Assembly (NCBI RefSeq): GCF_009601765.2
Contig: NZ_CP045699.1
Span: 1,426,001-1,490,000 of the forward strand
DNA: 64,000 nucleotides
Direction: 5' to 3'
Origin: Vibrio algicola
GTDB taxonomy: Bacteria; Pseudomonadota; Gammaproteobacteria; Enterobacterales; Vibrionaceae
The first letter of the stretch is position 1. Each line of letters opens with the position of its first letter. The notes beneath the pieces were generated by a model. It saw nothing but the letters and a program-made list of their open reading frames with translations, had not been told where the DNA came from and made no database searches. Both the position numbers and the translations under genes were made by a program. Positions 46,219-57,986 of this stretch are shown piece after piece.

Positions 46219-46627
46219 GGGTTAACTCCAACATAATTGAGCTAGGGATAGCTTGTGGTTTCATTTTTGTAATGTTGACACAGGCTACCTTAACATTTGT
46301 TTTACACAACACTTTGCCATCAAGATTGACTAACTCCTGACAAAATATTATTGATGCTTTTTTAAGGCTAGAAATAGTGGTGATGACGTTTAACTGTTGA
46401 TCTAACGTCGCGCCATGGATGTAATCGATATCCATATGGCGAACCACAAAACCAATCTCTTGTTCAAGTAGAGTAAATTGAGAAATGCCAAGCATGCGCA
46501 GTAGCTCAGTACGCGCGCGCTCAAAAAATTTGAGGTAATTAGAATGATATACAACGCCACCTGCGTCTGTATCTTCATAATAAATGGTAATTGGCCATTT
46601 GAATGCAGATGTTGCTTGTTCTTCCAT
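46208..46627 (-). CDS. ybgC: Tol-Pal-associated acyl-CoA thioesterase YbgC
   Basis: This hotdog-fold thioesterase has the signature [20 protein letters not shown] (catalytic Asp in DTDAGG) and REALF-type helix [11 protein letters not shown] use the ATG at 46627 ([13 protein letters not shown]), which has a GGGAAG sequence 7 bases upstream; the frame reaches two further ATGs (46645, 46639) that are less well placed. This gives 139 residues, close to E. coli YbgC (134). It is the first gene of ybgC-tolQRAB-pal-cpoB. Tolerance of its physiological substrate remains open; acyl-CoA and acyl-ACP have been proposed. Confidence 0.93.
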   Translation of the reverse strand: MEEQATSAFKWPITIYYEDTDAGGVVYHSNYLKFFERARTELLRMLGISQFTLLEQEIGFVVRHMDIDYIHGATLDQQLNVITTISSLKKASIIFCQELVNLDGKVLCKTNVKVACVNITKMKPQAIPSSIMLELTRVS

Positions 46628-46949
46628 GTCACTTCCCATCGACAATATATCTATTACTATTCACTATACAGTAAGTTACGAGATTCAATAATAACATACG
46701 TACAAATTTATCCAAAACAGACTCAATTGAACAGATATCGCTCACTTTTGCGTCATCTTCAGCTTATTACTAGTTTGAGCGGTGCACAATAGGCATTACA
46801 GCCTGGAAGATTAGCCACAAAGCCTTCCCTTTGCATCGTTTTTATTATGTTTAATATTTATTTCATAACCGTAGCGCTATAAATAAAAAAAGCACCATCG
46901 ACGCAAGTTGTCGATGGTGCCACTTTGTTTATTTTATAATCAAATCTAT
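46628..46949. other. Region between the cyd operon terminator and ybgC (Tol-Pal promoter region)
   Basis: The 322 A/T-rich bases contain the cyd terminator (46884-46921). They must also contain the Tol-Pal promoter, since transcription from cyd is likely to stop here. I could not pick out a confident -35/-10 pair. Confidence 0.45.
46884..46921 (-). terminator. Terminator of the cydABX-ybgE operon
   Basis: A perfect 11-base inverted repeat GCACCATCGAC / GTCGATGGTGC with a 7-base loop is followed, on the minus strand, by a T7 run, 29 bases after ybgE. Confidence 0.9.
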
Positions 46950-47252
46950 TTATACAAAATACAGATAAGAAAAGAAGAGTAAGATCACACCAGAAATGTA
47001 TGGGCTAAATAAACCCTGCCATAACCAGTAAATGGGTTTAAAACCAACACTGTAGATCATGGTGCTGCAAATTGACCAAATAAATAAGATGGTCAAAATC
47101 AAGTTAAAACCACCTACTTGCTCGGCATAAGCTTTTGGTAACCACATAAACATACTGATATGAAACATCGCAACAATAAAAAACAGGGCTCTAAAAAGAG
47201 CCCTATCCATTGGCGCGTGTATATCAGTCATTTTTTGACTAATATTATTCAC
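46950..47252 (-). CDS. ybgE: Cyd operon protein YbgE
   Basis: The 100-residue membrane protein has three hydrophobic helices (~22-40, ~50-70, ~78-98) and the family pieces MDRALFRALFFIVAM and YSVGFKPIYWLWQG. It starts at GTG (47252), which overlaps the end of cydX; an ATG at 47231 (MTDIHAPMDRA) is an alternative. YbgE co-occurs with cydABX; its role in cytochrome bd assembly or function is uncertain. It is the last gene of the operon, just before the terminator. Confidence 0.9.
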   Translation of the reverse strand: MNNISQKMTDIHAPMDRALFRALFFIVAMFHISMFMWLPKAYAEQVGGFNLILTILFIWSICSTMIYSVGFKPIYWLWQGLFSPYISGVILLFFSYLYFV

Positions 47253-47352
47253 GATCCTCGTCCATCATTTCTGAGTGCTCTAACCAAAGAGCATTGACAA
47301 TACCGAATGCACAGGCGAGTAACACGCCTAGAATCCAAGCAAAATACCACAT
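47245..47352 (-). CDS. cydX: Cytochrome bd oxidase small subunit CydX
   Basis: The 35-residue protein begins MWYFAWILGVLLACAFGIVN and ends with the acidic tail HSEMMDEDRE. The single membrane helix, the conserved Trp-Tyr start and the LWLEH motif identify CydX, which stabilises the CydAB heme centres. It is too short for routine gene calling. It sits 12 bases after cydB and overlaps the start of ybgE by 8 bases. Confidence 0.95.
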   Translation of the reverse strand: MWYFAWILGVLLACAFGIVNALWLEHSEMMDEDRE

Positions 47353-47364
47353 ATTGATTGCTCC

Positions 47365-48501
47365 TTAGTAAAGTGAGTTTTTGTTCTCTTCGATGAATTT
47401 ATCATCAATACGACCAAACATTTTGTAGTAAGTCCACGAAGTGTAGCCAAGAATAATCGGCACAAACACAGCGGCAACACCGGTCATAATTTCCAGTGTC
47501 AACAGACTTGAGGTCGAATCCCACATAGTAAAGCTATCATTAGGGTTCAAGCTTGATGGCATAACGAATGGGAACATGGCAAAACCAGCGGTTAAAATAA
47601 CGCCAGCACAAGTCAAACTTGAAGCAACAAATGCCAATCCGCCTTTCTGTGCTTTAGTCGCAACCACAGCAAACAATGCCATCACCACACCTAATGCTGG
47701 AGCAATCCACATCAACGGGTATTCAACAAAGTTGTTCATCCAAGCACCTGGTTCACGTGCCACTTCTTTAAGAAGAGGGTTTGATGGACCATTGTGATCA
47801 ATAACACTTTTCAATACATAACCGTCAATGTTTTGAACCCAGAAACCTGCTGCGATAAACAGTACTGCAACCGCTAGACCAGTAATAACCGATACTGCAC
47901 GAGCACGTTGGTAAACCTCACCAGAAGTCTTCATTTGTAACCAAGTTGAACCTTGAAGTACAAACATTGACACACTGACCAAGCCACATACTAATGCGAA
48001 TGGGTTCAGTAAGCCAAGCAAACCACCATGGTACTGAGACATCATGAAATCATTCAGTTCAAATGGTACGCCTTGAAGTAGGTTACCAAATGCCACACCA
48101 AAAATTAATGGTGGAACAAAACCACTGATTGAAATACAAATGTCCCAATTGTTACGCCATTTTGGTGTTTCAATTTTAGAACGGTAATCTAACGCGATTG
48201 GACGCAACCAAAGCGCGGCAAGTGTCAGACACATTGCAAAATAGAAACCAGAGAAAGAAGTCGCGTATACCATTGGCCATGCCGCAAATAATGCGCCACC
48301 AGCAGTAATTAACCAAACTTGGTTTCCATCCCAGTGCGGTGCGATTGAGTTAATCATCACGCGACGCTCTGTATCCGTTTTACCAATAAGTGGGACTAAC
48401 GCGCCCACACCCATATCAAATCCATCTGTGATTGAGAAACCGATGAATAGTACACCGATCAATGCCCACCAGATAAATCGTAATGCTTCATAATCAAACA
48501 T
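47365..48501 (-). CDS. cydB: Cytochrome bd ubiquinol oxidase subunit II
   Basis: The 378-residue subunit of the high-affinity quinol oxidase matches E. coli CydB (379). The start MFDYEALRFIWWALIGVLFIG, the IAPHWDGNQVWLITAGGALFAA segment (~50-70) and about eight to nine membrane helices are typical. It follows cydA by 14 bases. Confidence 0.97.
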   Translation of the reverse strand: MFDYEALRFIWWALIGVLFIGFSITDGFDMGVGALVPLIGKTDTERRVMINSIAPHWDGNQVWLITAGGALFAAWPMVYATSFSGFYFAMCLTLAALWLRPIALDYRSKIETPKWRNNWDICISISGFVPPLIFGVAFGNLLQGVPFELNDFMMSQYHGGLLGLLNPFALVCGLVSVSMFVLQGSTWLQMKTSGEVYQRARAVSVITGLAVAVLFIAAGFWVQNIDGYVLKSVIDHNGPSNPLLKEVAREPGAWMNNFVEYPLMWIAPALGVVMALFAVVATKAQKGGLAFVASSLTCAGVILTAGFAMFPFVMPSSLNPNDSFTMWDSTSSLLTLEIMTGVAAVFVPIILGYTSWTYYKMFGRIDDKFIEENKNSLY

Positions 48502-48515
48502 AAATGATCCCCTGC

Positions 48516-50102
48516 TTATACTTCAACTTGACGAGAAACTTTACTTTCTAAAGAAGTGTCGTTTTGCTCAAAGTGATAACGTCCTGTTTTCAAGCTACTA
48601 GGACCTTTACGTGCGAATTTAACCATTAGGTAAACTTCAGCCACTAAGAAGCACGTATACAGTGCAATAATACCAAAGATAGTGGTTAATACATCACCAC
48701 GAGACAATGAAGACACCGCCATGTTCACTGGTAATATTTCACCTACCGCCCACGGTTGACGACCAAATTCAGCCACAAACCAGCCGGTTTCGATAGCGAT
48801 CCAAGGCAGTGGAATGCTGCAAAGTGCCACTTTAAGGAGTAGAGGGTGTTGACCAATACGTTGACGACAAGTCTGTACAAAGGCAAAACCAAATACCAAC
48901 AGCATCACAACACCACAAGCAACCATGATACGGAACGACCAGAATAACGGCCAAACCGTTGGGATCGAATCTTTCACTGCTTTATGAATTTGTTCTTCTG
49001 TTGCATGAGGAACATCATCGGTATAGCGCTTAAGTAGCATGCCATAACCAAGATCTTTCTTGCTTTCATCAAACGCTTTCACGTTTTCTGGTGACTTATC
49101 ACCGGCACGTAGTTTCTCTAGTAAACCATACGCAATCATACCGTTACGGATACGACCTTCATGTTCAATTTGAAGCTGATCAATACCTTTAACTTGGGTA
49201 TCTAATGAACGTGTCGCAATAATACCCATTAAATATGGGATCTCAATTGAGTATTTGTTGGTTTGCTCATCTTGGCTTGGGAAAGCAAATGCAGTGAATG
49301 ATGCAGGTGCTTCTTGTGTGTGCCATTCTGCTTCAATTGCTGCAAGTTTAGTTTGCTGAACATCGCCTAATTCATAACCAGAATCATCGCCAAGTACTAA
49401 CGTTGACATGATCGCAGCCATACCAAAAGAGGCAGCAATAGCAAATGAACGGCGAGCAAATGGAATGTCACGACCTTTTAGTAAGTAATAAGCACTTACG
49501 CCAAGAATGAACATTGCACCACAGGTGTAACCAGCAGAAACGGTATGGACAAATTTAACTTGAGCGACTGGGTTAAAGATCACTTCAGAGAAGCTCACCA
49601 TTTCCATACGCATGGTTTCATAGTTAAAGTTTGCACCGACTGGGTTTTGCATCCAGCCATTGGCGATCAAGATCCACAATGCTGAGAAGTTAGAGCCAAA
49701 TGCCACTAACCAAGTTACCACCAAGTGTTGACGTTTTGATAGACGATCCCAACCAAAGAAGAACAAGCCGACCATAGTTGATTCTAAGAAGAATGCAACC
49801 AGTGCTTCGATAGCCAGAGGGGCGCCAAAAATATCACCTACATAGTGCGAATAGTAAGACCAGTTAGTACCGAACTGAAACTCCATGGTTAGGCCAGTTG
49901 CCACACCAAGTGCAAAGTTGATACCAAAAAGCTTACCCCAGAACTTAGTCATGTCCTTGTAGATTTGCTTTCCAGTCATTACATAAACTGACTCCATAAT
50001 GGCAAGTAAAAATGCCATACCGAGAGTCAAAGGAACAAATAGGAAGTGATACATCGCTGTCATTGCAAATTGCAACCGCGATAGATCAACAACATCAATC
50101 AT
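48516..50102 (-). CDS. cydA: Cytochrome bd ubiquinol oxidase subunit I
   Basis: This is the heme-carrying subunit of cytochrome bd, which oxidises ubiquinol and reduces O2 at low oxygen. The 528-residue product (E. coli 522) keeps the heme ligands His19, His186 (VHTVSAGY) and Met393, plus the GRQPW quinol-site motif in the C-terminal half. The Q-loop (~250-380) is of the long form. An FNR-type site lies about 210 bases upstream. It is the first gene of cydA-cydB-cydX-ybgE. Confidence 0.97.
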   Translation of the reverse strand: MIDVVDLSRLQFAMTAMYHFLFVPLTLGMAFLLAIMESVYVMTGKQIYKDMTKFWGKLFGINFALGVATGLTMEFQFGTNWSYYSHYVGDIFGAPLAIEALVAFFLESTMVGLFFFGWDRLSKRQHLVVTWLVAFGSNFSALWILIANGWMQNPVGANFNYETMRMEMVSFSEVIFNPVAQVKFVHTVSAGYTCGAMFILGVSAYYLLKGRDIPFARRSFAIAASFGMAAIMSTLVLGDDSGYELGDVQQTKLAAIEAEWHTQEAPASFTAFAFPSQDEQTNKYSIEIPYLMGIIATRSLDTQVKGIDQLQIEHEGRIRNGMIAYGLLEKLRAGDKSPENVKAFDESKKDLGYGMLLKRYTDDVPHATEEQIHKAVKDSIPTVWPLFWSFRIMVACGVVMLLVFGFAFVQTCRQRIGQHPLLLKVALCSIPLPWIAIETGWFVAEFGRQPWAVGEILPVNMAVSSLSRGDVLTTIFGIIALYTCFLVAEVYLMVKFARKGPSSLKTGRYHFEQNDTSLESKVSRQVEV

Positions 50103-50315
50103 GGTAACTCCTTTTTATTTCACCTACCTCATTAGAGGGTAACTGGCGATTAGGATAAGTAGTGTTAGTACCCTTTTGTAAAATAACCCGCAATACCGAG
50201 TTGTTACAAAAATGTACATAAATAGTTATTTTATGTTAAATATCAGCCAATTAAAGCTGCGCTAATATTACTTGTTAAATTCTCATGTTACAAAAGGTTT
50301 CTTGTTAATTTTTCT

Positions 50316-50329
50316 TTGATTTGAATCAA
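50316..50329. promoter_or_regulatory. FNR-type binding site upstream of cydA
   Basis: TTGATTTGAATCAA matches the FNR consensus TTGAT-N4-ATCAA exactly. It lies about 214 bases upstream of the cydA start. cydAB is a known FNR/ArcA target in enterics; whether FNR represses or activates here cannot be read from the sequence. Confidence 0.8.
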
Positions 50330-50496
50330 AACTCACTTATTCAATCAATCCGGTTTAGTAGAAATAGCCTGACAAGTTGTGTCAAATCATTAATGAGGAA
50401 AAATAAACACGCTTTAATCTAGAAAATAGCATCGAAAGGAATAAAAATAGGGAAACTGTAGCGCGGGGAATAGCAGATACATACAAAATAAAAGAT

Positions 50497-50533
50497 AAGA
50501 TAATTGTTCGTTAACATCACTAACAATTATCTT
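50497..50533 (-). terminator. Terminator of ruvAB
   Basis: A 12-base inverted repeat AAGATAATTGTT / AACAATTATCTT with a 13-base loop and a T-rich run on the minus strand lies about 40 bases after the ruvB stop. Confidence 0.7.
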
Positions 50534-50573
50534 TTCTACAATGCGGTGTCGCTATTTTAAATTGAATGATAAA

Positions 50574-51581
50574 TTATTTTCGATCGATACCAAAATGGAG
50601 GTAGGCACGATCACTGGCAATGCGCCCTCTTGGCGTGCGCTGCAAATAGCCTTGTTGGATAAGATAAGGCTCGATCACATCTTCAATGGTATCTTTTTCT
50701 TCGCCAATCGCCGCCGCTAAGTTATCTAACCCCACAGGGCCACCGGCAAACTTCTCCATGATCGCCAAAAGCAGTTTTCTATCCATATAATCGAAACCTT
50801 GATTATCGACATCGAGCATATTAAGCGCTTTATCGGCGGTGTCGGCGCAAATATGACCATTACCTTTAACTTCAGCGTAATCACGTACTCGACGTAATAA
50901 ACGGTTAGCAATACGCGGTGTTCCGCGAGCCCGCCTTGCCACTTCTAATGCGCCATCATCGTCCATCGAAAGGCCAAGACAATCAGCGCTCCGTTTAACG
51001 ATAAATTGCAGATCTTCAATTTTATAATATTCAAGACGTTGCACAATACCAAATCGGTCGCGTAATGGCGAAGTCAGTGAACCGGCGCGCGTGGTGGCAC
51101 CAATTAAAGTAAATGGCGGTAAATCAATTTTGATTGAACGTGCTGCCGGACCTTCACCAATCATAATATCCAATTGGTAGTCTTCCATTGCAGGATAAAG
51201 GATCTCTTCTACCACTGGACTTAAACGATGGATCTCATCGATAAATAAGATATCGTTTTCTTCAAGATTGGTCAGCAAAGCGGCAAGATCGCCCGCTTTT
51301 TCTAACACCGGCCCCGAAGTGGTGCGAATATTCACTTCCATTTCATTGGCAACAATGTTGGCTAACGTGGTTTTACCAAGTCCTGGAGGCCCGAAAATCA
51401 ATAAGTGATCAAGCGGTTCACTGCGCATCTGTGCCGCTTTTATGAAAATTTCCATTTGGTCGCGCACATGATCTTGCCCACGGTAATCTGCCAATTTTTT
51501 TGGACGTATTGCTCTGTCGATAATATCTTCATCGCGAAATATCGGATTTTCGGGAGCAATTAGGCGATCAGCTTCAATCAT
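50574..51581 (-). CDS. ruvB: Holliday junction branch migration ATPase RuvB
   Basis: This AAA+ motor drives branch migration with RuvA. The 335-residue product (E. coli 336) has Walker [13 protein letters not shown] (~64-75), Walker [14 protein letters not shown] (~110-122), sensor [22 protein letters not shown] (in two parts) and a C-terminal winged helix ([12 protein letters not shown]). ruvA lies 45 bases upstream. Confidence 0.97.
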   Translation of the reverse strand: MIEADRLIAPENPIFRDEDIIDRAIRPKKLADYRGQDHVRDQMEIFIKAAQMRSEPLDHLLIFGPPGLGKTTLANIVANEMEVNIRTTSGPVLEKAGDLAALLTNLEENDILFIDEIHRLSPVVEEILYPAMEDYQLDIMIGEGPAARSIKIDLPPFTLIGATTRAGSLTSPLRDRFGIVQRLEYYKIEDLQFIVKRSADCLGLSMDDDGALEVARRARGTPRIANRLLRRVRDYAEVKGNGHICADTADKALNMLDVDNQGFDYMDRKLLLAIMEKFAGGPVGLDNLAAAIGEEKDTIEDVIEPYLIQQGYLQRTPRGRIASDRAYLHFGIDRK

Positions 51582-51626
51582 TTAAGACCTATATAACGTA
51601 GTTTAAGAGAGATTAAGTCGGGTATT

Positions 51627-52244
51627 TTATACCATTGACTTTAATGCTTCACGGATAATGTTTTCACTGCTCATGTCAGGCTTGGCAACCTGTGCGACAA
51701 CTTTTGACGCCATCGGTGGTTTATAACCGAGTGAGATCAAGGCGCTGACCGCTTCTTCTTCCGCGTGTTGCGACGAAGACGTAAAACCAGAATCCATTGG
51801 CGCAGCATCAGTTGCAGGCGTAAACAAATCATGGCTGGTCCAGCCTTTCAATCTATCTTTCATTTCGACCACTAAGCGTTCAGCGGTTTTCTTACCTACT
51901 CCGGGTAATTTGACTAACGTGGTGACATCTTCATGTTCAACACAAGTGACAAATTGAGACGCGGTCATACCCGATAAAATAGCCAAACCGAGTTTTGGAC
52001 CGACACCATTGGCTTTAATTACTTCGCGAAACAGCGCGCGTTCTTTCACGGTATTAAAACCATATAAAAGTTGTGCATCTTCGCGCACCACAAAATGGGT
52101 ATAGATAATGGCTTCTTCATTAACATTGGGCAGCTCATAAAAGCAGCTCATTGGCATTTTGATTTCATAGCCGATGCCTGCAATTTCAATTAATACTTCC
52201 GGTGGTTGTTTTTCTATAATATTGCCACGTAAACGACCAATCAC
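51627..52244 (-). CDS. ruvA: Holliday junction-binding protein RuvA
   Basis: RuvA tetramers bind four-way junctions and load RuvB. I start it at the GTG at 52244 (read as [15 protein letters not shown]), which aligns with the conserved RuvA N-terminus. A Shine-Dalgarno AAGAAGGA ends 7 bases before it. An ATG 13 codons upstream (52283) would add non-conserved residues and almost reach the LexA box. This gives 205 residues (E. coli 203). HhH motifs around [15 protein letters not shown] and [16 protein letters not shown] are clear. It is SOS-regulated, judging by the LexA box upstream. Confidence 0.95.
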   Translation of the reverse strand: MIGRLRGNIIEKQPPEVLIEIAGIGYEIKMPMSCFYELPNVNEEAIIYTHFVVREDAQLLYGFNTVKERALFREVIKANGVGPKLGLAILSGMTASQFVTCVEHEDVTTLVKLPGVGKKTAERLVVEMKDRLKGWTSHDLFTPATDAAPMDSGFTSSSQHAEEEAVSALISLGYKPPMASKVVAQVAKPDMSSENIIREALKSMV

Positions 52245-52290
52245 ACCACTTTCCTTCTTAAACTTGATTATATCGCCAATCATAATAAGT

Positions 52291-52310
52291 TACTGGATAA
52301 ACATCCAGTA
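52291..52310. promoter_or_regulatory. LexA box (SOS operator) of ruvAB
   Basis: TACTG-N10-CAGTA at 52291-52310 is a perfect match to the LexA consensus core (CTG-N10-CAG). It lies about 47 bases before the ruvA start and 22 bases after the ruvC stop. The same type of box controls ruvAB in E. coli. Confidence 0.9.
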
Positions 52311-52332
52311 CATATTAAATTAAACTGCACAT

Positions 52333-52854
52333 TTATCGATACCTGCCACGCCGAGCACCGCTGGCTTTACCGGCTAACGCTATTAAGGTCTTATTGGTAT
52401 TAGCATGACAAATTGCTACGCCTAATGCATCGGCGGCATCGGCTTGTGGTTTGGCCGACAATTTCAACATACTTTGCACCATATGTTGAACTTGTTCTTT
52501 GGTAGCTGCGCCGGTTCCCACTACCGATTGCTTGATTAATCGTGCCGCATATTCATACACTGGCAAATCGACATTTACGGCAGCCACAATCGCGCTGCCA
52601 CGAGCTTGACCAAGCTTTAACGCCGAATCAGGGTTTTTGGCCATAAACACTTGCTCGATAGCAAATACATCTGGCTGAAACTGGGTAATAATTTCTGAAA
52701 CGCCCGCATAGATTTGCTTTAAGCGCCCCGGTAATTCTTTTTCAGACATACGAATGCAGCCACTGCCTAAATACTGCAAATGTCGGCCTTCTTGTCGGAT
52801 CACGCCATAGCCTGTAATGCGAGAGCCAGGATCGATACCGAGGATAATGGTCAT
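52333..52854 (-). CDS. ruvC: Holliday junction resolvase RuvC
   Basis: RuvC cleaves four-way junctions symmetrically. The 173-residue product has the same length as E. coli RuvC. The four catalytic acids are present: Asp8 (GIDPGSR), Glu67 (AIEQVFM), Asp139 and Asp142 ([14 protein letters not shown]). It lies upstream of the LexA box, so it is not itself SOS-controlled by that box. Confidence 0.97.
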   Translation of the reverse strand: MTIILGIDPGSRITGYGVIRQEGRHLQYLGSGCIRMSEKELPGRLKQIYAGVSEIITQFQPDVFAIEQVFMAKNPDSALKLGQARGSAIVAAVNVDLPVYEYAARLIKQSVVGTGAATKEQVQHMVQSMLKLSAKPQADAADALGVAICHANTNKTLIALAGKASGARRGRYR

Positions 52855-52885
52855 GGTTTTCCTTGTGGCAACAAAGCCATTATAA

Positions 52886-52926
52886 ACAAAAACACCTACA
52901 CACTAATCAATAGAATGTAGGTGTTA
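52886..52926 (-). terminator. Terminator of aspS
   Basis: A ten-base repeat AACACCTACA / TGTAGGTGTT with a T-rich run on the minus strand lies 53 bases after the aspS stop and before ruvC. ruvC must therefore have its own promoter just after it. Confidence 0.85.
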
Positions 52927-52978
52927 ATTAGTAAACCCTTGCGCTCACTTGAGCATAATAAAGGTTATGTTATTTTTC

Positions 52979-54751
52979 TTAGGTGTTGTCTTTTGCAATC
53001 GCAACCGCAATCGACAACTCTTCTAATGCTGCTGGGTTTGCCAGACTTGGCGCATTAGTTAACGGACATGCTGCAGCCGTAGTTTTAGGGAAGGCAATAA
53101 CGTCACGAATATTATCAGTACCACAAAGTAGCATCACTAAGCGATCCAAACCAAACGCAAGACCAGCATGAGGAGGCGTGCCGTATTTTAGTGCATCTAA
53201 TAGGAAACCAAACTTCAAGCGTTGCTCTGTTTCTTCAATACCGAGCAAACCAAATACTGCCGATTGCATTTCAGTGTTGTGAATACGAACAGAACCACCA
53301 CCCACTTCATAACCATTGATCACCATATCGTAAGCATTTGAAATCGCGCTAGCAGGATTAGCAAGCAATTCTTCAGCTGTTAGGTTTAATGGCGATGTGA
53401 ATGGGTGGTGCATCGCATGCAAATTACCCTCATCATCTTGTTCAAACATTGGGAAATCAATCACCCAAAGTGGTTTCCAAGCAGCATTATCGGTTAATTC
53501 TAGATCGTTACCTAATTTAACACGCAGCGCACCCATGGCTTCAGATACAATATTGGCTTTATCTGCGCCAAACAAAATAATATCGCCAGATTGTGCGCCG
53601 GTACGCTCTAAAATACCTTTAATCACTTCTTCATTCAGGAATTTAGCTACTGGTGATTGAATACCTTCCAAGCCGGCATCCAGATCGTTGACTTTCATCC
53701 AAGCCAAACCTTTGGCGCCGTAAATACCCACAAAGCTGCCGTACTCGTCAATTTGCTTACGAGAAAGCGACGCGCCACCTGGTACTCGAATAACCGCAAT
53801 ACGGCCTTTTTCATCGTTTGCAGGGCCGGCGAACACTTTAAATTCAACATCTTTTACTAGGTCGGCAACATCGACAAGTTCAAGTGGGTTACGTAAATCA
53901 GGCTTATCTGAACCAAAACGACGGATCGCTTCAGAGAATGGCATGATTGGGAAATCACCAAGGTCAACATTCAGCAGCTCTTGCCACATGTCACGCACCA
54001 TAGTTTCAGTTACGCCGCGCACTTGCTCAGCCGACATAAATGAGGTTTCAATATCGATTTGAGTAAATTCTGGTTGGCGATCGGCGCGAAGATCTTCATC
54101 GCGGAAACATTTTACAATTTGGTAATAACGGTCAAAACCCGACATCATCAGCAATTGTTTAAATAGCTGAGGTGATTGTGGCAATGCGTAAAAGCTGCCT
54201 TTATGCACACGACTTGGTACTAAGTAATCACGCGCACCTTCTGGCGTGGCTTTGGTTAATACTGGCGTTTCGATATCAAGGAAGCCGCTATCATCTAAAA
54301 AGCGACGTACAAAGCTAGAAGCTTTGGCGCGCAACTTAATACGGTCGCTCATTTCAGGGCGACGTAAATCGATGTAACGATATTTTAAACGTTGCTCTTC
54401 TGAGTTAGTTTGGTTGAAATCCAATGGCAGCGCTTCAGAGCGGTTGATGATTTCAAGACCAGTGGCATACACTTCAACTTCGCCAGTCGCCATATCTTTA
54501 TTGATTTGCGTATCAGGACGAGCGCGAACTTCACCGGTTAATTTAATGCAAAATTCATTACGCAATTGGTTCGCTTGAGCGAAAATTTCGGTCATATCTG
54601 GATCGATGACAACTTGAACAATACCCTCACGATCACGCATATCGATAAAGATAAGACCGCCTAGATCACGACGGCGATTAACCCATCCGCAAAGTTCTAC
54701 AGTTTGTCCCGCAAGGGCTTTGTTCAGGTGACCACAATACTGGGTGCGCAT
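52979..54751 (-). CDS. aspS: Aspartyl-tRNA synthetase
   Basis: This class II enzyme charges tRNA-Asp. The 590-residue product (E. coli 590) has an N-terminal OB-fold anticodon domain (~1-105, [20 protein letters not shown]), class II motif 2 ([20 protein letters not shown], ~217-236), a bacterial GAD insert (~285-420) and motif 3 ([15 protein letters not shown], ~529-543). The gene stands alone, followed by a clear terminator. Confidence 0.97.
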   Translation of the reverse strand: MRTQYCGHLNKALAGQTVELCGWVNRRRDLGGLIFIDMRDREGIVQVVIDPDMTEIFAQANQLRNEFCIKLTGEVRARPDTQINKDMATGEVEVYATGLEIINRSEALPLDFNQTNSEEQRLKYRYIDLRRPEMSDRIKLRAKASSFVRRFLDDSGFLDIETPVLTKATPEGARDYLVPSRVHKGSFYALPQSPQLFKQLLMMSGFDRYYQIVKCFRDEDLRADRQPEFTQIDIETSFMSAEQVRGVTETMVRDMWQELLNVDLGDFPIMPFSEAIRRFGSDKPDLRNPLELVDVADLVKDVEFKVFAGPANDEKGRIAVIRVPGGASLSRKQIDEYGSFVGIYGAKGLAWMKVNDLDAGLEGIQSPVAKFLNEEVIKGILERTGAQSGDIILFGADKANIVSEAMGALRVKLGNDLELTDNAAWKPLWVIDFPMFEQDDEGNLHAMHHPFTSPLNLTAEELLANPASAISNAYDMVINGYEVGGGSVRIHNTEMQSAVFGLLGIEETEQRLKFGFLLDALKYGTPPHAGLAFGLDRLVMLLCGTDNIRDVIAFPKTTAAACPLTNAPSLANPAALEELSIAVAIAKDNT

Positions 54752-55924
<1,173 letters not shown>

Positions 55925-55981
55925 TACCACTCGACTGACGCGTAAACACGCTCTATACATTCACTTAAAAAAGATAATTTT

Positions 55982-56953
55982 ATGTTTAACTTTGCTAGTT
56001 TTTATCAACTTATTGCTCAAGACCAACGCCTTCAACCTTGGTTAAATACGCTGCCGCAGCAATTAACCGATTGGCAAAATGCCGAACATGGTGATTTTGA
56101 ACGTTGGGTAAGAGCGTTAAATAAAATTTCAGACCAGCACCCAGATAACATTGAAATTAGCAAGGAAGTGCGGATCACTAACAACCAAGCATTGGCGATT
56201 GGCGAACAAAAAAAACTTGAGAGCCTATTACGCACATTTCACCCTTGGCGTAAAGGTCCATATCATGTACACGGCTTAAATATTGATACCGAATGGCGCT
56301 CCGATTGGAAGTGGGACCGTGTGTTACCGCATATTTCTGATCTGACCAATCGCTCAGTGCTCGATGTGGGCTGTGGTAATGGTTATCACATGTGGCGTAT
56401 GTTGGGCGCAGGCGCGCGAATGTGTGTCGGTATCGACCCTTCCCACCTATTTTTAATCCAGTTTGAAGCGATGCGTAAATTAATGGGCAGCGACCAACGC
56501 GCTCATCTTCTGCCACTCGGTATCGAGCAATTACCCGAACTCAAAGCCTTTGATACCGTGTTTAGTATGGGCGTGTTGTATCATCGCCGCTCACCACTTG
56601 ATCATTTATACCAACTTAAAAACCAGTTAGTGTCTGGTGGGGAATTGGTGCTTGAAACCTTAGTGATTGAAGGAGATGAAAACGCCGTTTTAGTGCCAGT
56701 CGATCGCTATGCTCAAATGCGTAATGTTTATTTCTTCCCATCGGCAAAAGCGTTAAAAATGTGGTTGGAAAAATGTGGTTTCATTGATGTTAAAATTGTG
56801 GATGAAAATACCACATCTGTCGGTGAACAGCGCACAACTGATTGGATGACGCACAATTCTCTACCCGATTATTTAGATCCAACCGATCCAAGTAAAACCA
56901 TTGAAGGTTACCCTGCGCCGCGCCGTGCAGTTTTAATTGCCACTAATCCTTAA
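55982..56953 (+). CDS. cmoB: tRNA U34 carboxymethyltransferase CmoB
   Basis: CmoB transfers the carboxymethyl group of carboxy-SAM to 5-hydroxyuridine-34. The 323-residue product has the same length as E. coli CmoB. An N-terminal helical domain covers ~1-100. The SAM-type motif is [16 protein letters not shown] (~119-134), followed by [15 protein letters not shown] and [14 protein letters not shown]. It forms an operon with cmoA. Confidence 0.96.
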   Translation: MFNFASFYQLIAQDQRLQPWLNTLPQQLTDWQNAEHGDFERWVRALNKISDQHPDNIEISKEVRITNNQALAIGEQKKLESLLRTFHPWRKGPYHVHGLNIDTEWRSDWKWDRVLPHISDLTNRSVLDVGCGNGYHMWRMLGAGARMCVGIDPSHLFLIQFEAMRKLMGSDQRAHLLPLGIEQLPELKAFDTVFSMGVLYHRRSPLDHLYQLKNQLVSGGELVLETLVIEGDENAVLVPVDRYAQMRNVYFFPSAKALKMWLEKCGFIDVKIVDENTTSVGEQRTTDWMTHNSLPDYLDPTDPSKTIEGYPAPRRAVLIATNP

Positions 56954-57060
56954 ATTTTTGCTCGTGATCACTCAAGCTTTATCATGAGTGCTTCACCTCA
57001 TGAATTAGATCGGCTAAACTTTTACTAACAATAACTTAACTTATTGCACTAATATCAAGG

Positions 57061-57852
57061 ATGATGATTTTTAGTATGTTCAAAGTAACAGCAAGTCTCG
57101 CACTACTTTCACTACTTTCTGCTTGCACATTAGTAGATGGTGACCAATATTCACAAAAAACACTCGATGCAATGGCAAAGAGTGATCAGAAGTTGTCTCA
57201 ACAACTAGAATCAGTAAATTTAAACTTGAGTAATCAAACCGATTATATCGAAAGTTTAGAGTCTTCTATCATCAACCTCACCAACGAAGTTGAAGTACTC
57301 AAGAAAAACCAACGTACTACCAGAGTCAGCTCCCCTACTCGTGCAGCAACATCAAGCAGTAACAAAGACAAACCAGAGTTGCTTGCCAGTACCGTGCCCA
57401 ATTTAAAAGCCGGTATGATTGCGTTGGGCTCTTTGGAGCATCTTTATATCGATGTGGTTAAATCAGAATTTACAGCGCGCATCGATACCGGTGCCACCAC
57501 CTCATCCATCAACGCTGTCGATATGCAAGAGTTTGACCGTAACGGTAAGCGTTGGGTTAAGTTCCATGTGTCTGATGATAGCGATCCTAAGGCCCGTAAA
57601 TGGGTTGAAGCGCCGATTATACGCCATGTCAAGATTCGTCAATCAAGTAGCGATCAAGTAGAACGTCGTCCTGTGGTTGAACTTTGGATTCAAATTGGCA
57701 AGGTACATGAAAAAGCACAATTTACCCTTGCAGACCGTTCACAAATGGATTATCCAATACTTTTAGGAAGGGAATTCATTCAAGATATTGCCGTAGTCGA
57801 TGTGAGCCGTAAATTCATACAGAAAAAACATCATGCTGAAACTAAAAAATGA
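57061..57852 (+). CDS. Retropepsin-like aspartyl protease lipoprotein (PF05618, RimB-like)
   Basis: The 263-residue product starts with a lipoprotein signal (second ATG and a third at 57076, MFKVTASLALLSLLSAC, are alternative starts; lipobox LSAC, Cys22). A coiled-coil segment follows (~35-85) and then a Ser/Thr-rich linker. The C-terminal domain (~115-250) carries the retropepsin motif RIDTGATTSSINA (catalytic Asp142), then FTLADRSQMDYPILLGREFI. Members are annotated as ATP-dependent zinc proteases, but the DTGA motif points to a dimeric aspartyl peptidase. It is the first gene of a three-gene group with the transglutaminase-7TM protein and the ATP-grasp ligase, 134 bases upstream of them. 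The lipid anchor places it in the envelope. Confidence 0.82.
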   Translation: MMIFSMFKVTASLALLSLLSACTLVDGDQYSQKTLDAMAKSDQKLSQQLESVNLNLSNQTDYIESLESSIINLTNEVEVLKKNQRTTRVSSPTRAATSSSNKDKPELLASTVPNLKAGMIALGSLEHLYIDVVKSEFTARIDTGATTSSINAVDMQEFDRNGKRWVKFHVSDDSDPKARKWVEAPIIRHVKIRQSSSDQVERRPVVELWIQIGKVHEKAQFTLADRSQMDYPILLGREFIQDIAVVDVSRKFIQKKHHAETKK

Positions 57853-57986
57853 TCTTTCGTCATTATAAAGTGACAAGACATTGATTAATTTAGGTATACT
57901 AACAACAATTAATATAAATATTACCCAACGCAATTGAAGCTATAATTTCAATACAACATGGGTATAGACTGATTTAAGGAAAAATT

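Larger units (their letters stand above)
50103..50573. other. Regulatory region upstream of cydA
   Basis: This 471-base non-coding region between cydA and ruvB holds the FNR site at 50316-50329, several GTTAA motifs resembling ArcA half-sites (e.g. near 50235, 50275 and 50303), and the ruvB terminator at 50497-50533. Such an arrangement fits oxygen-dependent control of cydAB. No gene was seen. Confidence 0.6.
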
